DNA from: Streptomyces ardesiacus
Lineage (GTDB): Bacteria > Actinomycetota > Actinomycetes > Streptomycetales > Streptomycetaceae
NCBI RefSeq assembly: GCF_003112575.1
Contig: NZ_BEWC01000008.1
Span: 248,001 to 312,000 of the forward strand
Reading direction: 5' to 3'
Length of the DNA stretch: 64,000 bases
The position numbers and the translations under genes are program-made. The notes beneath the pieces were generated by a model. The model saw nothing but the letters and a program-made list of their open reading frames with translations, was not told the origin of the DNA and made no database searches. This document shows, piece after piece, positions 17,780 to 25,435 of this stretch; positions within the stretch are counted from its first letter, which is position 1, and each line of letters opens with the position of its first letter.

Positions 17780-18465
17780 GCGTGTTCTCCGGGGTGTGTC
17801 GGATGCTCGCCGAGCAGTCCTTCGACGATGTCCTCCAGGGCCTCCCGGTGGGTGTTCCGCGCGGTCAGGGAGGACCAGCGGCCGGCGAGCGAGGTCAGAC
17901 GGGGGAAGGCCTCGGGCGACAGGGTGGCGAAGACCTGTTCGCGCTGAGTGGGGCGGGTCAGTCCGGCGTGGTGCCGGCGGCTGGTCGTGCGGATCAGGAG
18001 GACGCCGACCGTGAAGTGCCAGATGGCATGGTGCGCCTGGGCCGCCTCTTCCAGGGTGAGACCGCACTCGACGGCCGCGTCGAGGAGCGCCTCCATGATC
18101 CACAGAGCGGACATCGCCAAGAGGTCGGGAGAGGCCAGGATCTCGCTCAGGAACGGGTACTCGGCAAGCGTGTCGTGGAGCAGCTCGGCGGCCGCGAGAA
18201 GCCTCTCGCGGGGGTCGTCGGGCAGGGTCGGCCGGGCACGGTCCCGGGACCGGGAGGCGACCAGCAGGAGCAGCAGCTCGTGCCGGTCGCGCACATGGTG
18301 GTAGAGAGCCATCGGTGTGATGGACAACTCCTTGGCGAGCCGTCGCATGGACAGCCGCTGGGGCCCCTCGTGATCGAGGATGTGCAGCGCGGCCGTGACG
18401 ATCGTCTCCTGCGAGAGGGGCGCGGACTGGCGCGCGCCGCCTCTTCGTCCCTTCCGGGGCTTCAT
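17776..18465 (-). CDS. TetR-family regulator (copy 2)
   Basis: 229 residues from the ATG at 18465, chosen because GGGAGAAG lies about 5-8 nt upstream; in-frame ATGs at 18480 and 18501 have no good ribosome site. Helix-turn-helix SMRRLAKELSITPMALYHHV, then a ligand domain similar along its length to the TetR at 15839-16525, so the pair arose by duplication. It is the first gene of its operon and reads away from the salicylate synthase gene. The 27-bp inverted repeat 124 bp upstream is the obvious site for autoregulation, and related half-sites at 5005 and 36711 suggest a wider regulon. Confidence 0.87.
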   Translation of the reverse strand: MKPRKGRRGGARQSAPLSQETIVTAALHILDHEGPQRLSMRRLAKELSITPMALYHHVRDRHELLLLLVASRSRDRARPTLPDDPRERLLAAAELLHDTLAEYPFLSEILASPDLLAMSALWIMEALLDAAVECGLTLEEAAQAHHAIWHFTVGVLLIRTTSRRHHAGLTRPTQREQVFATLSPEAFPRLTSLAGRWSSLTARNTHREALEDIVEGLLGEHPTHPGEHA

Positions 18466-18588
18466 CCCTGCTTCTCCCATCCGAGTCGTGGAGCTGCCCA
18501 TGCCGTGCTCCGCCCGCGACTCGATCACTGCGTTGTGCTGGGCTCCTCGGGGCGGGGATGACAACGACGAGAGTCCGGGCTACAGTTA

Positions 18589-18615
18589 TTGTACGCGTAA
18601 GACTTACGGGTATAA
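18589..18615. promoter_or_regulatory. TetR-type operator, 27-bp inverted repeat
   Basis: Arms TTGTACGCGTAAG (18589-18601) and CTTACGGGTATAA (18603-18615) match in 11 of 13 positions around a central A. The minus-strand -10-like TACAAT overlaps the left arm, so binding would block transcription of the TetR - reductase - TetR operon. On the plus strand TTGTAC, 16 bp and TATAAA could form a second promoter. Each arm fits RTACNYGTAA. Confidence 0.65.
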
Positions 18616-18910
18616 AAACTACGGGGGGTGGGCGGTGGGGAAGTCCGGGCGGGGCCCGGAGTCGGGGCGGCGCGTCGCGGCCCCGGCTCGGGCGGCCGGG
18701 GGTCCGCCTCCCGGATGAGACGGCTCTGCCGGGCGTCGCCACGCGGCGCGGCGGACAGGGCTCGGGCGGCCCGGACGATCCCCCGTGCACAAGCGCCGGG
18801 CCGCCCTCCAATCGGTCGCCGCGCAGGCGGTTGAATTCGGTCCTAATCAAGTGACGGAAAGGCCAGCCGGGTCAAGCAGAAGTAAAGTCTCTATGGTGCA
18901 ACACATACTG

Positions 18911-18948
18911 TTGATGGGGGGAGTAGTCCTTAGGTAGAGTCCACCTCG
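18911..18948 (+). promoter_or_regulatory. Candidate iron-regulated promoter of salicylate synthase
   Basis: TTGATG (18911-18916), an 18-bp spacer and TAGAGT (18935-18940) form a Streptomyces-type promoter. Overlapping the -10 is TTAGGT-N7-ACCT (18930-18946), which matches about 11 of 19 positions of the DmdR/IdeR iron-box consensus by eye, including both ends of the dyad. Repression by iron-loaded DmdR would suit a siderophore gene. Confidence 0.5.
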
Positions 18949-19023
18949 GTTCGGCCGCTCTTGGGGTTTCACAGAGACGCAGGAGTATTCAGCCACCCGG
19001 GGGAAACGTTTTGTTTCGGGGGG

Positions 19024-19060
19024 ATGACATCCTGTTGAAGGAAGGCTTCACAGGTTTTTT
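19024..19060 (+). promoter_or_regulatory. Leader hairpin with U-tract and four-codon frame (possible attenuator)
   Basis: TGAAG/CTTCA (19036-19040 and 19046-19050) extended by CTG/CAG gives a short stem followed by GTTTTTT, an intrinsic-terminator shape that is uncommon in this genome type. The frame ATG ACA TCC TGT TGA (19024-19038) ends in the 5' arm and encodes M-T-S-C after a G-run. It lies about 80 nt after the candidate start site and about 180 nt before the gene. Confidence 0.4.
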
Positions 19061-19241
19061 CGCATGCCCGCATATTGTTCGAGTGTGCGCTCGTGACCAG
19101 CACCGCACGTGGTGACGTACTGTGATTGCTCCTCCTTGACGTGAAGTTGATATTCTCCTGAGTTCTCCTCTCCTGGGGAACGGCCGAGTGTTTTTCGCCC
19201 TTGCAGTGCAATTTCGGTCGTGAGCGCCAAGGAGAAGAACC

Positions 19242-20609
19242 GTGGGTTTCCCGTACCAGACAAAAGCCGTACGCACGAGTGTGGAGCCACTGGTCGCGGC
19301 AACGGCTCTCGCCGCATCAGGCCTGTTCTCCACCTATGTTCTCTACGAAACCGAGGACGGTTGGTCGGTGGCCGGCGGAATAGCGGCCGAGGTCATACTC
19401 AAACCGGACACCGTCCGATGTACGAAGGACGGCACCACCGTCGAGCGCCCCTGGCGGGGCGACCCCCTGGCCCAGGTCCGTGCGTTCTTCGACGGGCTGG
19501 ACCTGGCCGACTGGCGCGCGTACGGCTGGAGCGCCTTCGAACTCGCCTACGCCGTCGCCGGCCGTCCCGTCGGCAACGACGTCCTGCTCCATCTCGTCGT
19601 TCCGCGCACGGAGACACGCCTGTCCGGGGACCACGCCGTCGTGCGCGGTCTGGACCCGCAGGAGATGGCCCTCGTCGAGAAGACGCTGACCGGCCTGGAG
19701 CCGGTGACCGACGCCCGGGGCCTGCCGGTCCGCGTGGACATCGAGGCCGGCGCCGGCGCCTACCGCGACTCCGTGACCACCGTCGTGGAGCGCATACGCG
19801 CCGGTCTGCTGCAGAAGGCCGTGGTCTCCCGCATCGTCCCCGTCACCTCCGACGTCGATTTCCCGGCGACCTACCTCGCCGGCCGCCGCGCCAACACCCC
19901 GGCCCGCTCCTACCTGTTGAACATGGCAGGCATCCAGGCGCTGGGCTTCAGCCCGGAGACCGTCGTGGAGGTCGGCCCCGACGGCACCGTCTCCAGCCAG
20001 CCGCTGGCCGGCACCAGGGCCCTGACCGGCGACGCCGACGAGGACCGGCGGCTGCGCGAGAACCTCCTCGCGGACCCGAAGGAACTCCACGAGCACGCCA
20101 TCTCGGTGAAGGTCGCGGTCGACGAACTCGCCGGTCCCTGCACCCCGGAGACGGTGGTCGTCCAGGAGTACATGGTGATCAAGGAGCGGGGCTCCGTGCA
20201 GCACCTGGCCTCCAGGGTCGTGGGCCGGATGTCGCGACAGGCCGGCCCCTGGGACGCCTTCGCCGCGGTCTTCCCCGCCGTCACCGCCTCGGGCGTGCCC
20301 AAGTACCCCGCGTACGACGCCATCTCGGCCGTCGAACCGCGCGAGCGCGGCCTCTACGCGGGCACGGTGATGACGCTGGCCCAGGACGGCTCCATGGACG
20401 CCGCGCTCGCCCTGCGCAGCGTCTTCCGCAAGAACGGCGAGACCTGGCTGCAGGCCGGCGCCGGCATCGTCGAACAGTCCGTACCCGAGCGGGAACTGGA
20501 GGAGACCCGGGAGAAGCTGAGGTGTGTGGCCGGCTGTCTGGTGGCCCCCGCGGCCGAGAGCGAGGCGCGGGCGTCGGACGCCGCGCCCGACAAGCGTCTG
20601 TACGTCTGA
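19242..20609 (+). CDS. Salicylate synthase (MbtI/Irp9/YbtS-like)
   Basis: 455 residues; GTG at 19242 behind AAGGAGAAGAACC. A chorismate-utilising enzyme fold with LLQKAVVSR, SFSPE-like GFSPETVVEV, SQPLAGTRA, DPKELHEHAISV and KERGSVQHLAS, the Mg2+-binding and catalytic segments of single-protein salicylate synthases. It converts chorismate to salicylate through isochorismate, replacing the separate PchA/PchB pair of Pseudomonas, and so supplies the starter of the thiazoline siderophore. It has its own long leader with a candidate iron-box promoter. The SARP gene follows after 57 bp, probably on the same transcript. Confidence 0.93.
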   Translation: MGFPYQTKAVRTSVEPLVAATALAASGLFSTYVLYETEDGWSVAGGIAAEVILKPDTVRCTKDGTTVERPWRGDPLAQVRAFFDGLDLADWRAYGWSAFELAYAVAGRPVGNDVLLHLVVPRTETRLSGDHAVVRGLDPQEMALVEKTLTGLEPVTDARGLPVRVDIEAGAGAYRDSVTTVVERIRAGLLQKAVVSRIVPVTSDVDFPATYLAGRRANTPARSYLLNMAGIQALGFSPETVVEVGPDGTVSSQPLAGTRALTGDADEDRRLRENLLADPKELHEHAISVKVAVDELAGPCTPETVVVQEYMVIKERGSVQHLASRVVGRMSRQAGPWDAFAAVFPAVTASGVPKYPAYDAISAVEPRERGLYAGTVMTLAQDGSMDAALALRSVFRKNGETWLQAGAGIVEQSVPERELEETREKLRCVAGCLVAPAAESEARASDAAPDKRLYV

Positions 20610-20666
20610 ATCACCGGCAGAGACGGTACGGCGACCGTGACCACGATCTCAGGAGGTGACAGGGCA

Positions 20667-22610
20667 ATGCCGACGACGGGGGAGCCCTTGAAAGTGCAAC
20701 TGCTCGGACCGGTCCGTGCCTGGCGGCACGGCAGAGAAGTCGTCCTCGGGCCGCCCAAACAGCGAGCCGTGTTCGCGTTGCTCGCCGGACGGGCGAACGA
20801 CGTCGTGAGTGTGGATCACATCATCGACGCCGTGTGGGGCGCGGACATCCCGCAGACGGCGGCCAACGGTGTCCACACCTATGTGGCGGGGCTCCGGCGG
20901 ATCCTCGAGCCGGAGCGCAGCCGACGGGAAAGCGGTGACCTGCTGATCTCGGCCGCCGGCGGTTACGCCCTGCAGACCGACCCCGAGGCGGTCGACGCCA
21001 CGCTCTTCGCGCGCCGCCACGCCCGGGCGCGGCGCGCACGCGCGGAAGGCAGGCTCCAGGACGCGCTGGACATCGCCGAATCCGCCCTGTCCCTGTGGCA
21101 CGGCGACGCGCACTCCGGCGTTCCCGGCCCCTTCGCGGCGATGGAACGGACGAGGCTCCAGGACCTCCGGCTCACCGCCGTGGAGGAGTGGGCCGCCGAC
21201 ATGCTGGCGGCGGACCGCCCCGTCGAGGCGGTCACGGTGCTGCTCGGCGCCGTGGCCGAGGAACCGCTGCGCGAGAAATTACGCTGGCTGCTGATGACCG
21301 CGCTGTACCTCTGCGGCCGCCAGGCACACGCCCTGGAGGTCTACGCCGAGACCCGGCGGCTGCTGCGGCACGAGCTCGGCATCGACCCCAGTGCCGAACT
21401 GCGCACGCTGCACCAGCAGATCCTGACCGGCGGCCGGGTCGCCCCGAGCCGGGCCACCGGCACGGGGAGCGCCGCCGCGGGCGGCCGGACGCCCGCCCCG
21501 GAGCCGGTCACGCCCCCCATGGTGCTGGCCGAAACGCCAAGGCCCGCCCAACTCCCTCCGGTGGCCCGGGGGTTCGTCGGACGCACCCGGGAGCTGGCGC
21601 ACCTGGCACGGCTGCTCACCGAGAACGACGGGTGGGGGGCCTCCACCCCGATCGTCGTCGTCGACGGTCCGGCCGGAGTGGGCAAGAGTGCCTTCGCGCT
21701 CGAACTCGCCCACCGGCTGTCGCAGCACTTTCCGGACGGGCAGCTCTACGTCGACCTGCGCGGTACGAGCATGGAAGGCCGTTCGCTGAGCGCTTCCGAG
21801 GCCCTGTTCCAGGTGCTGCGCAGCCTCGGGGTGGACGACGCACGCATCCCCGCGGACCCGGCCGGCCGCGCGACGCTGTACCGCAGTCTGCTCCACGGCA
21901 AACGCGTCCTCGTCATGCTCGACGACGTGCTCAGCGCCGACCAGTTGCGCCCGCTGATTCCGGGCGGCTCCTCCTGTGTGCTCAGCACCGGCCGACAGCG
22001 CCTGGGCGGCCTGGCCGTCCGCGACGGCGCGCATCTGCTGCGGCTCGACCCGCTCGGCACCCAGGACGCCCTGGCGCTCCTGCGCTGTCTCAGCGGGGAC
22101 CGGCTGCTCCGTCAGGAGGCCGTGGCCAGGCGGCTGGTGGGACTCTCCGGCGGGCGGCCTCTGACCCTGCGCATCATGGCCGAGACGCTGGCCGCCAACC
22201 CGGACGTGCCCCTGGCGGCGCTGGTCGAGCACTTCGCCGAGGAACACGGCCGGCTCGGCCGGCTGGCGCGCGGGGACGAGCCGTCGGCCAGCCTGCACGC
22301 CCTGTTCGAGACGTCGTACCAGGCGCTGCCCGCCGAAGCGGCACGGATGTTCCGGCTCCTCGGGCTCTTCAGCGACGAGTCGATCACCGTGTCGTCCGCG
22401 GCCGAACTGACCGGCACCACCGAGCCGGAGGCGGCCGGCACGCTGAGGCTGCTCGCGCGCCGCCATCTGCTGGTCGAGACCGGTCGGGACGCGTACCGGT
22501 TCCACGAGCTCATGCGGCTCTTCGCGGCCGAGTGCGCCGAGAGGGAGCCGCTGACCCACCGCAGCGCCGCCGTCGCACGTCTGCTGCAGGCGACCGCCTC
22601 GGTCGCCTGA
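20667..22610 (+). CDS. SARP-family regulator with NB-ARC ATPase domain (AfsR-like)
   Basis: 647 residues from the ATG at 20667, chosen for AGGAGG 10 nt upstream; a GTG at 20637 lacks such a site. Winged-helix OmpR-type DNA-binding domain (about 5-100, VQLLGPVRAWRHG), bacterial transcriptional activator domain (about 100-255, ending ELGIDPSAELRTLHQQIL), then an NB-ARC-type nucleotide-binding domain with P-loop DGPAGVGKSA. It lacks the long TPR tail of AfsR. SARPs activate adjacent biosynthetic operons by binding direct repeats near the -35. A TTA codon (21279-21281, Leu205) makes its synthesis depend on the bldA tRNA, so this pathway would be developmentally gated as well as iron-gated. Confidence 0.9.
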   Translation: MPTTGEPLKVQLLGPVRAWRHGREVVLGPPKQRAVFALLAGRANDVVSVDHIIDAVWGADIPQTAANGVHTYVAGLRRILEPERSRRESGDLLISAAGGYALQTDPEAVDATLFARRHARARRARAEGRLQDALDIAESALSLWHGDAHSGVPGPFAAMERTRLQDLRLTAVEEWAADMLAADRPVEAVTVLLGAVAEEPLREKLRWLLMTALYLCGRQAHALEVYAETRRLLRHELGIDPSAELRTLHQQILTGGRVAPSRATGTGSAAAGGRTPAPEPVTPPMVLAETPRPAQLPPVARGFVGRTRELAHLARLLTENDGWGASTPIVVVDGPAGVGKSAFALELAHRLSQHFPDGQLYVDLRGTSMEGRSLSASEALFQVLRSLGVDDARIPADPAGRATLYRSLLHGKRVLVMLDDVLSADQLRPLIPGGSSCVLSTGRQRLGGLAVRDGAHLLRLDPLGTQDALALLRCLSGDRLLRQEAVARRLVGLSGGRPLTLRIMAETLAANPDVPLAALVEHFAEEHGRLGRLARGDEPSASLHALFETSYQALPAEAARMFRLLGLFSDESITVSSAAELTGTTEPEAAGTLRLLARRHLLVETGRDAYRFHELMRLFAAECAEREPLTHRSAAVARLLQATASVA

Positions 22611-22677
22611 GAAGCCGTCCCGTCGTACCGGCAGACGTGCGACGGGCACCGGCCAGCCCTCGCGGGCCCCCGTGCCC

Positions 22678-22716
22678 GTGTGCCCCGTGGCACCTCCCCC
22701 TGGCCACGGGGCACAC
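22678..22716. terminator. Terminator after the SARP gene
   Basis: A perfect 14-bp stem, GTGTGCCCCGTGGC (22678-22691) with its complement (22703-22716), and an 11-base loop. It lies in the 201-bp gap before the antiporter gene and marks the likely boundary between the siderophore and polyketide clusters. Confidence 0.85.
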
Positions 22717-22811
22717 GTGTGCCCGGCGACCGGAGGCCGGGCCCCGCGCGGCGCCGGGGGCGTTAGAGACCGTTCAGAGCATCTGTAGGCGGCTCGAGCA
22801 GAGTGGTCGCC

Positions 22812-24077
22812 ATGGACGGTAACCAGGTTGCCCTGCTCCTCTTCGATCTCGCGTTCATCCTCGTCCTGGCCCACGTACTCGGGCACCTTGCCACGCGGAT
22901 CGGACAACCACCCGTGGTGGGCGAGATCCTCGCCGGAGTGCTCCTCGGGCCCACCCTCCTCGACGGCGCGGTCTCCGACGCCCTGTTCCCGCACGGGATA
23001 CGGCCGCTGCTGAGCGCGATGGCCGACGTGGGAGTCACCCTGTTCATGTTCGGAGTGGGCCTGGAGATCGAGCGCCGGGCGCTGCGCGGCCGAGGGCGGA
23101 TGGCCGCGGTCGTCAGCCTCGGCTCGACGGTGGTGCCCTTCGTCCTCGGTGTCGGACTCGGCTGCCTCCTGCTGCGGAACCACGACACCGGCCAGAAGGC
23201 CGCGTTCCTCGTCTTCATGGGCCTGGCCGTGTCCGTGACGGCCTTCCCCGTGCTGGCGAGGGTCCTCTCCGACCGCGGCCTCGCCGCCACCACCCTCGGC
23301 GGCATCGCCCTGGCCTGCGCGGCCCTCGTCGACATCGTCGCCTGGACGGCGCTGGCCGCGTTGCAGGCCGCGATCGGAGGCGGGAGCGCCCACTGGCGGG
23401 TGGCCCTCATGATCCCGTTCGTCCTGGTGCTGATGCTGGTCGTACGCCCCTGGCTGCGCCGGCGCACCCTCCCGGGCGACGGCCATGGGCCCGCGGCGTC
23501 CCGGTGGTACGCGCTGGTGCTGATCGGCGCCCTGCTCTGCGGCGCGGCGACCGAGGCCATGGGCATGCACTACATCTTCGGTGCCTTCCTCTTCGGTCTG
23601 GTCATGCCGAGCGAGGGCGCGGACCGGCTGCGCGCCGACCTCATGCAGCGCACCCGCACCGTGACCTCCGTGCTCCTTCCCGTCTACTTCGTCGTCGCCG
23701 GGCTCAAGGTGGACCTCAGGGGGTTCGGCTGGACGCAGTCCGCCGAACTGGCCGCCGTGCTGCTGGTCGCCGTGGTCGGGAAGCTCGGGGGGACCTACCT
23801 GGGTGCCCGCAGCACGGGGCTCCCCCCGAGGGCCGCCACGGCGCTCGCCGCGCTGATGAACACCCGCGGCCTCACCGAGCTGGTCATCCTCGGCGTCGGA
23901 CTCCAGGCCGGGCTGCTCGACGGCGGACTGTACTCCCTGCTGGTCGTCGTGGCACTGGTGACCACGGCGATGACCGGTCCGCTGCTGACCCGTACGTACG
24001 CGAAGCCCGTGATCGTGCCGGAGACCGCACCCCGGCCGGCCGACCGCTCACCGTCCGTCACCACCCCCGCCGCCTAG
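22812..24077 (+). CDS. Cation/proton antiporter, CPA2 (Kef/NapA-like) family
   Basis: 421 residues from the ATG at 22812 (a GTG three codons upstream is possible). Twelve or so hydrophobic segments with family motifs QPPVVGEILAGVLLGPT near the N-terminus, GLAVSVTAFPVLARVL in the middle and NTRGLTELVIL near the C-terminus. Such antiporters exchange Na+ or K+ for protons across the cytoplasmic membrane. Similar genes occur in actinomycete polyketide clusters, where a role in export or pH balance is proposed but rarely shown. It is followed after 35 bp by the adenylation-like protein, so the two are probably co-transcribed. Its place in the vem cluster is inferred from position. Confidence 0.88.
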   Translation: MDGNQVALLLFDLAFILVLAHVLGHLATRIGQPPVVGEILAGVLLGPTLLDGAVSDALFPHGIRPLLSAMADVGVTLFMFGVGLEIERRALRGRGRMAAVVSLGSTVVPFVLGVGLGCLLLRNHDTGQKAAFLVFMGLAVSVTAFPVLARVLSDRGLAATTLGGIALACAALVDIVAWTALAALQAAIGGGSAHWRVALMIPFVLVLMLVVRPWLRRRTLPGDGHGPAASRWYALVLIGALLCGAATEAMGMHYIFGAFLFGLVMPSEGADRLRADLMQRTRTVTSVLLPVYFVVAGLKVDLRGFGWTQSAELAAVLLVAVVGKLGGTYLGARSTGLPPRAATALAALMNTRGLTELVILGVGLQAGLLDGGLYSLLVVVALVTTAMTGPLLTRTYAKPVIVPETAPRPADRSPSVTTPAA

Positions 24078-24112
24078 CGGAGACGGGACAAGGACCAGAA
24101 GGAGACGCAGAG

Positions 24113-25435
24113 ATGCTCTCGGCCGGACTCCGGGAACCAGTCCGCCCCGGCACCCGCCGTCGGGACCAGCCGGCCGGACCGGACAGGACCCTGGACGGAC
24201 TCTTCACCCGGGCCGCCCGGCGCCACCCGCTGGCCGTCGCGGTACGCGAGGGGCCGCACACCCTCTCGTACGGAAAGGCCGACCTGCTCTCCACCCGGCT
24301 CGCCACGGCGCTGCTGAGCGGCGGGGTGCAGCTGGGCGACCCGGTCGTGGTGCACTGCGCCGACCACCGGCAGGCGCTCGTGGCCCACTTGGCGGTCATG
24401 AAGGCGGGCGGGGTCTGTGTCCCCGTGCCCCGCGACCTGCCCGCCGGACAGGCCCGCCGGATCGCCGTAGTCAGTGGTGCCGAGACGGTACTGTGCGGCC
24501 GCGCGACCCGGGAGGCGTGGGAGCACGACCGCCGTCGTCGGCGGCTCGTCCTGGACGACCCGGAGCTGTGGAAACGGCTCGCGGCGCGCCCCGTCGACCG
24601 GGCGCTGCCGCGCTCGGCACCCGCCGAGTCCGCCTACCTGCTGGCGGCCGAGACGGGCGGAGCGTGGAGCTCGGGCCATCTCGTGGACCACCGGGCATGG
24701 CTGCTGGCGATGGCCGCCAGGTCCGCCCAGACCGGTCCCACCGGCAGGAGGGTCGTCGTCGCCGAACATCCCACCGGGCCGGTCACCCTGTCCGCGATGT
24801 GGTGGGCCTTCGGATCGGGCGGCACCCTGGACGCACGGCCGGAAGAACCTGTGGCGGCCGTCGACAGGGGCGTCGTGGTGTACGACGCGGAGGAGTACGC
24901 ACGGGTGCTCGACGCCCTGGCACGGGAGCCCCGCCCGCCGCGGCCCCGGCTGGTTCTCCTGGTGGGCGCCCCGTGCCCGCCCGAACTGGTGGCCCGGCAC
25001 GTCGACACCCTGCCCACCACGGTGCTGCGCGCCGAGTTCGCGCCCGGCGGGAGCGTGCTGCCGTGGGCGGTGAGCACCTACCCGGCGGGACAGGACACGG
25101 TCTCCGGCGCCGGCCCCGTGATCGGGGCGGCACCCGGGGTGCGGCTGAGCGTGCGCGGCGCCCTGGGGGAGAACCTCGGGACCGGGCAGACGGGGGAAGT
25201 GTGCGCCCGGGGGCGGACCCTGCCCTTCGACGTCATCGGGAACAGCTCCGACCCCGACTCCGGCCGCGGAGGAGCCCTCCTGCGGTCCGGCTTCGCCGGG
25301 CGGCGGAACCCGGACGGGGGCGTCGTGCTCACGGGCCCCGGCGGCGCGGCCACGCGTCGGGACGGCACCGCCGCGAGCCGGGGCGGCACGGCGAACCACG
25401 AGGCCGCCGCCCGGCGGGCCGCGGCCTCCCGGTGA
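24113..25435 (+). CDS. Adenylation-domain-like pseudoenzyme
   Basis: 440 residues; ATG behind AGAAGGAGACGC. The N-terminal part clearly follows an NRPS adenylation domain (LDGLFTRAARRHPLAVAV, LSYGKADLLSTRLA, KAGGVCVPV). The ATP-binding loop is gone: where relatives have TSGSTGxPKG this protein has AAETGGAWSSG. YRTGD is replaced by LRSGF, losing the ribose-binding Asp, and the C-terminal subdomain with the catalytic A10 Lys is absent. It should therefore not make acyl-adenylates. The frame, ribosome site and codon use are intact, so this is a diverged protein and not a decayed gene. A chaperone, scaffold or regulatory role is possible; none is evident. Its stop meets the stop of the opposing aldehyde dehydrogenase gene. 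Confidence 0.75.
   Translation: MLSAGLREPVRPGTRRRDQPAGPDRTLDGLFTRAARRHPLAVAVREGPHTLSYGKADLLSTRLATALLSGGVQLGDPVVVHCADHRQALVAHLAVMKAGGVCVPVPRDLPAGQARRIAVVSGAETVLCGRATREAWEHDRRRRRLVLDDPELWKRLAARPVDRALPRSAPAESAYLLAAETGGAWSSGHLVDHRAWLLAMAARSAQTGPTGRRVVVAEHPTGPVTLSAMWWAFGSGGTLDARPEEPVAAVDRGVVVYDAEEYARVLDALAREPRPPRPRLVLLVGAPCPPELVARHVDTLPTTVLRAEFAPGGSVLPWAVSTYPAGQDTVSGAGPVIGAAPGVRLSVRGALGENLGTGQTGEVCARGRTLPFDVIGNSSDPDSGRGGALLRSGFAGRRNPDGGVVLTGPGGAATRRDGTAASRGGTANHEAAARRAAASR

Larger units (their letters stand above)
18466..19241. other. Regulatory intergenic region, 776 bp, no convincing gene
   Basis: This is the only gap over 300 bases and is visibly less GC-rich than its flanks. From left to right it holds a palindromic operator with promoter-like boxes (18589-18615), a GC-rich stretch with nothing recognised, a promoter overlapped by an iron-box-like sequence (18911-18948), a terminator-like hairpin with U-tract and a four-codon frame (19024-19060), and the salicylate synthase leader. 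Short frames on the minus strand between 18969 and 19333 lack ribosome sites and recognisable domains. Confidence 0.7.

Noticed and set aside
16607-18850. A 747-codon minus-strand frame extending the reductase paralogue upstream
   Set aside because: The extension is an off-frame reading of the TetR gene. The reductase starts at 17779 with a ribosome site and the family's GGYGSVG near its N-terminus.
18969-19333. Small minus-strand genes ahead of salicylate synthase
   Set aside because: No ribosome sites, no recognisable domains and codon use unlike neighbouring genes. They overlap the leader.
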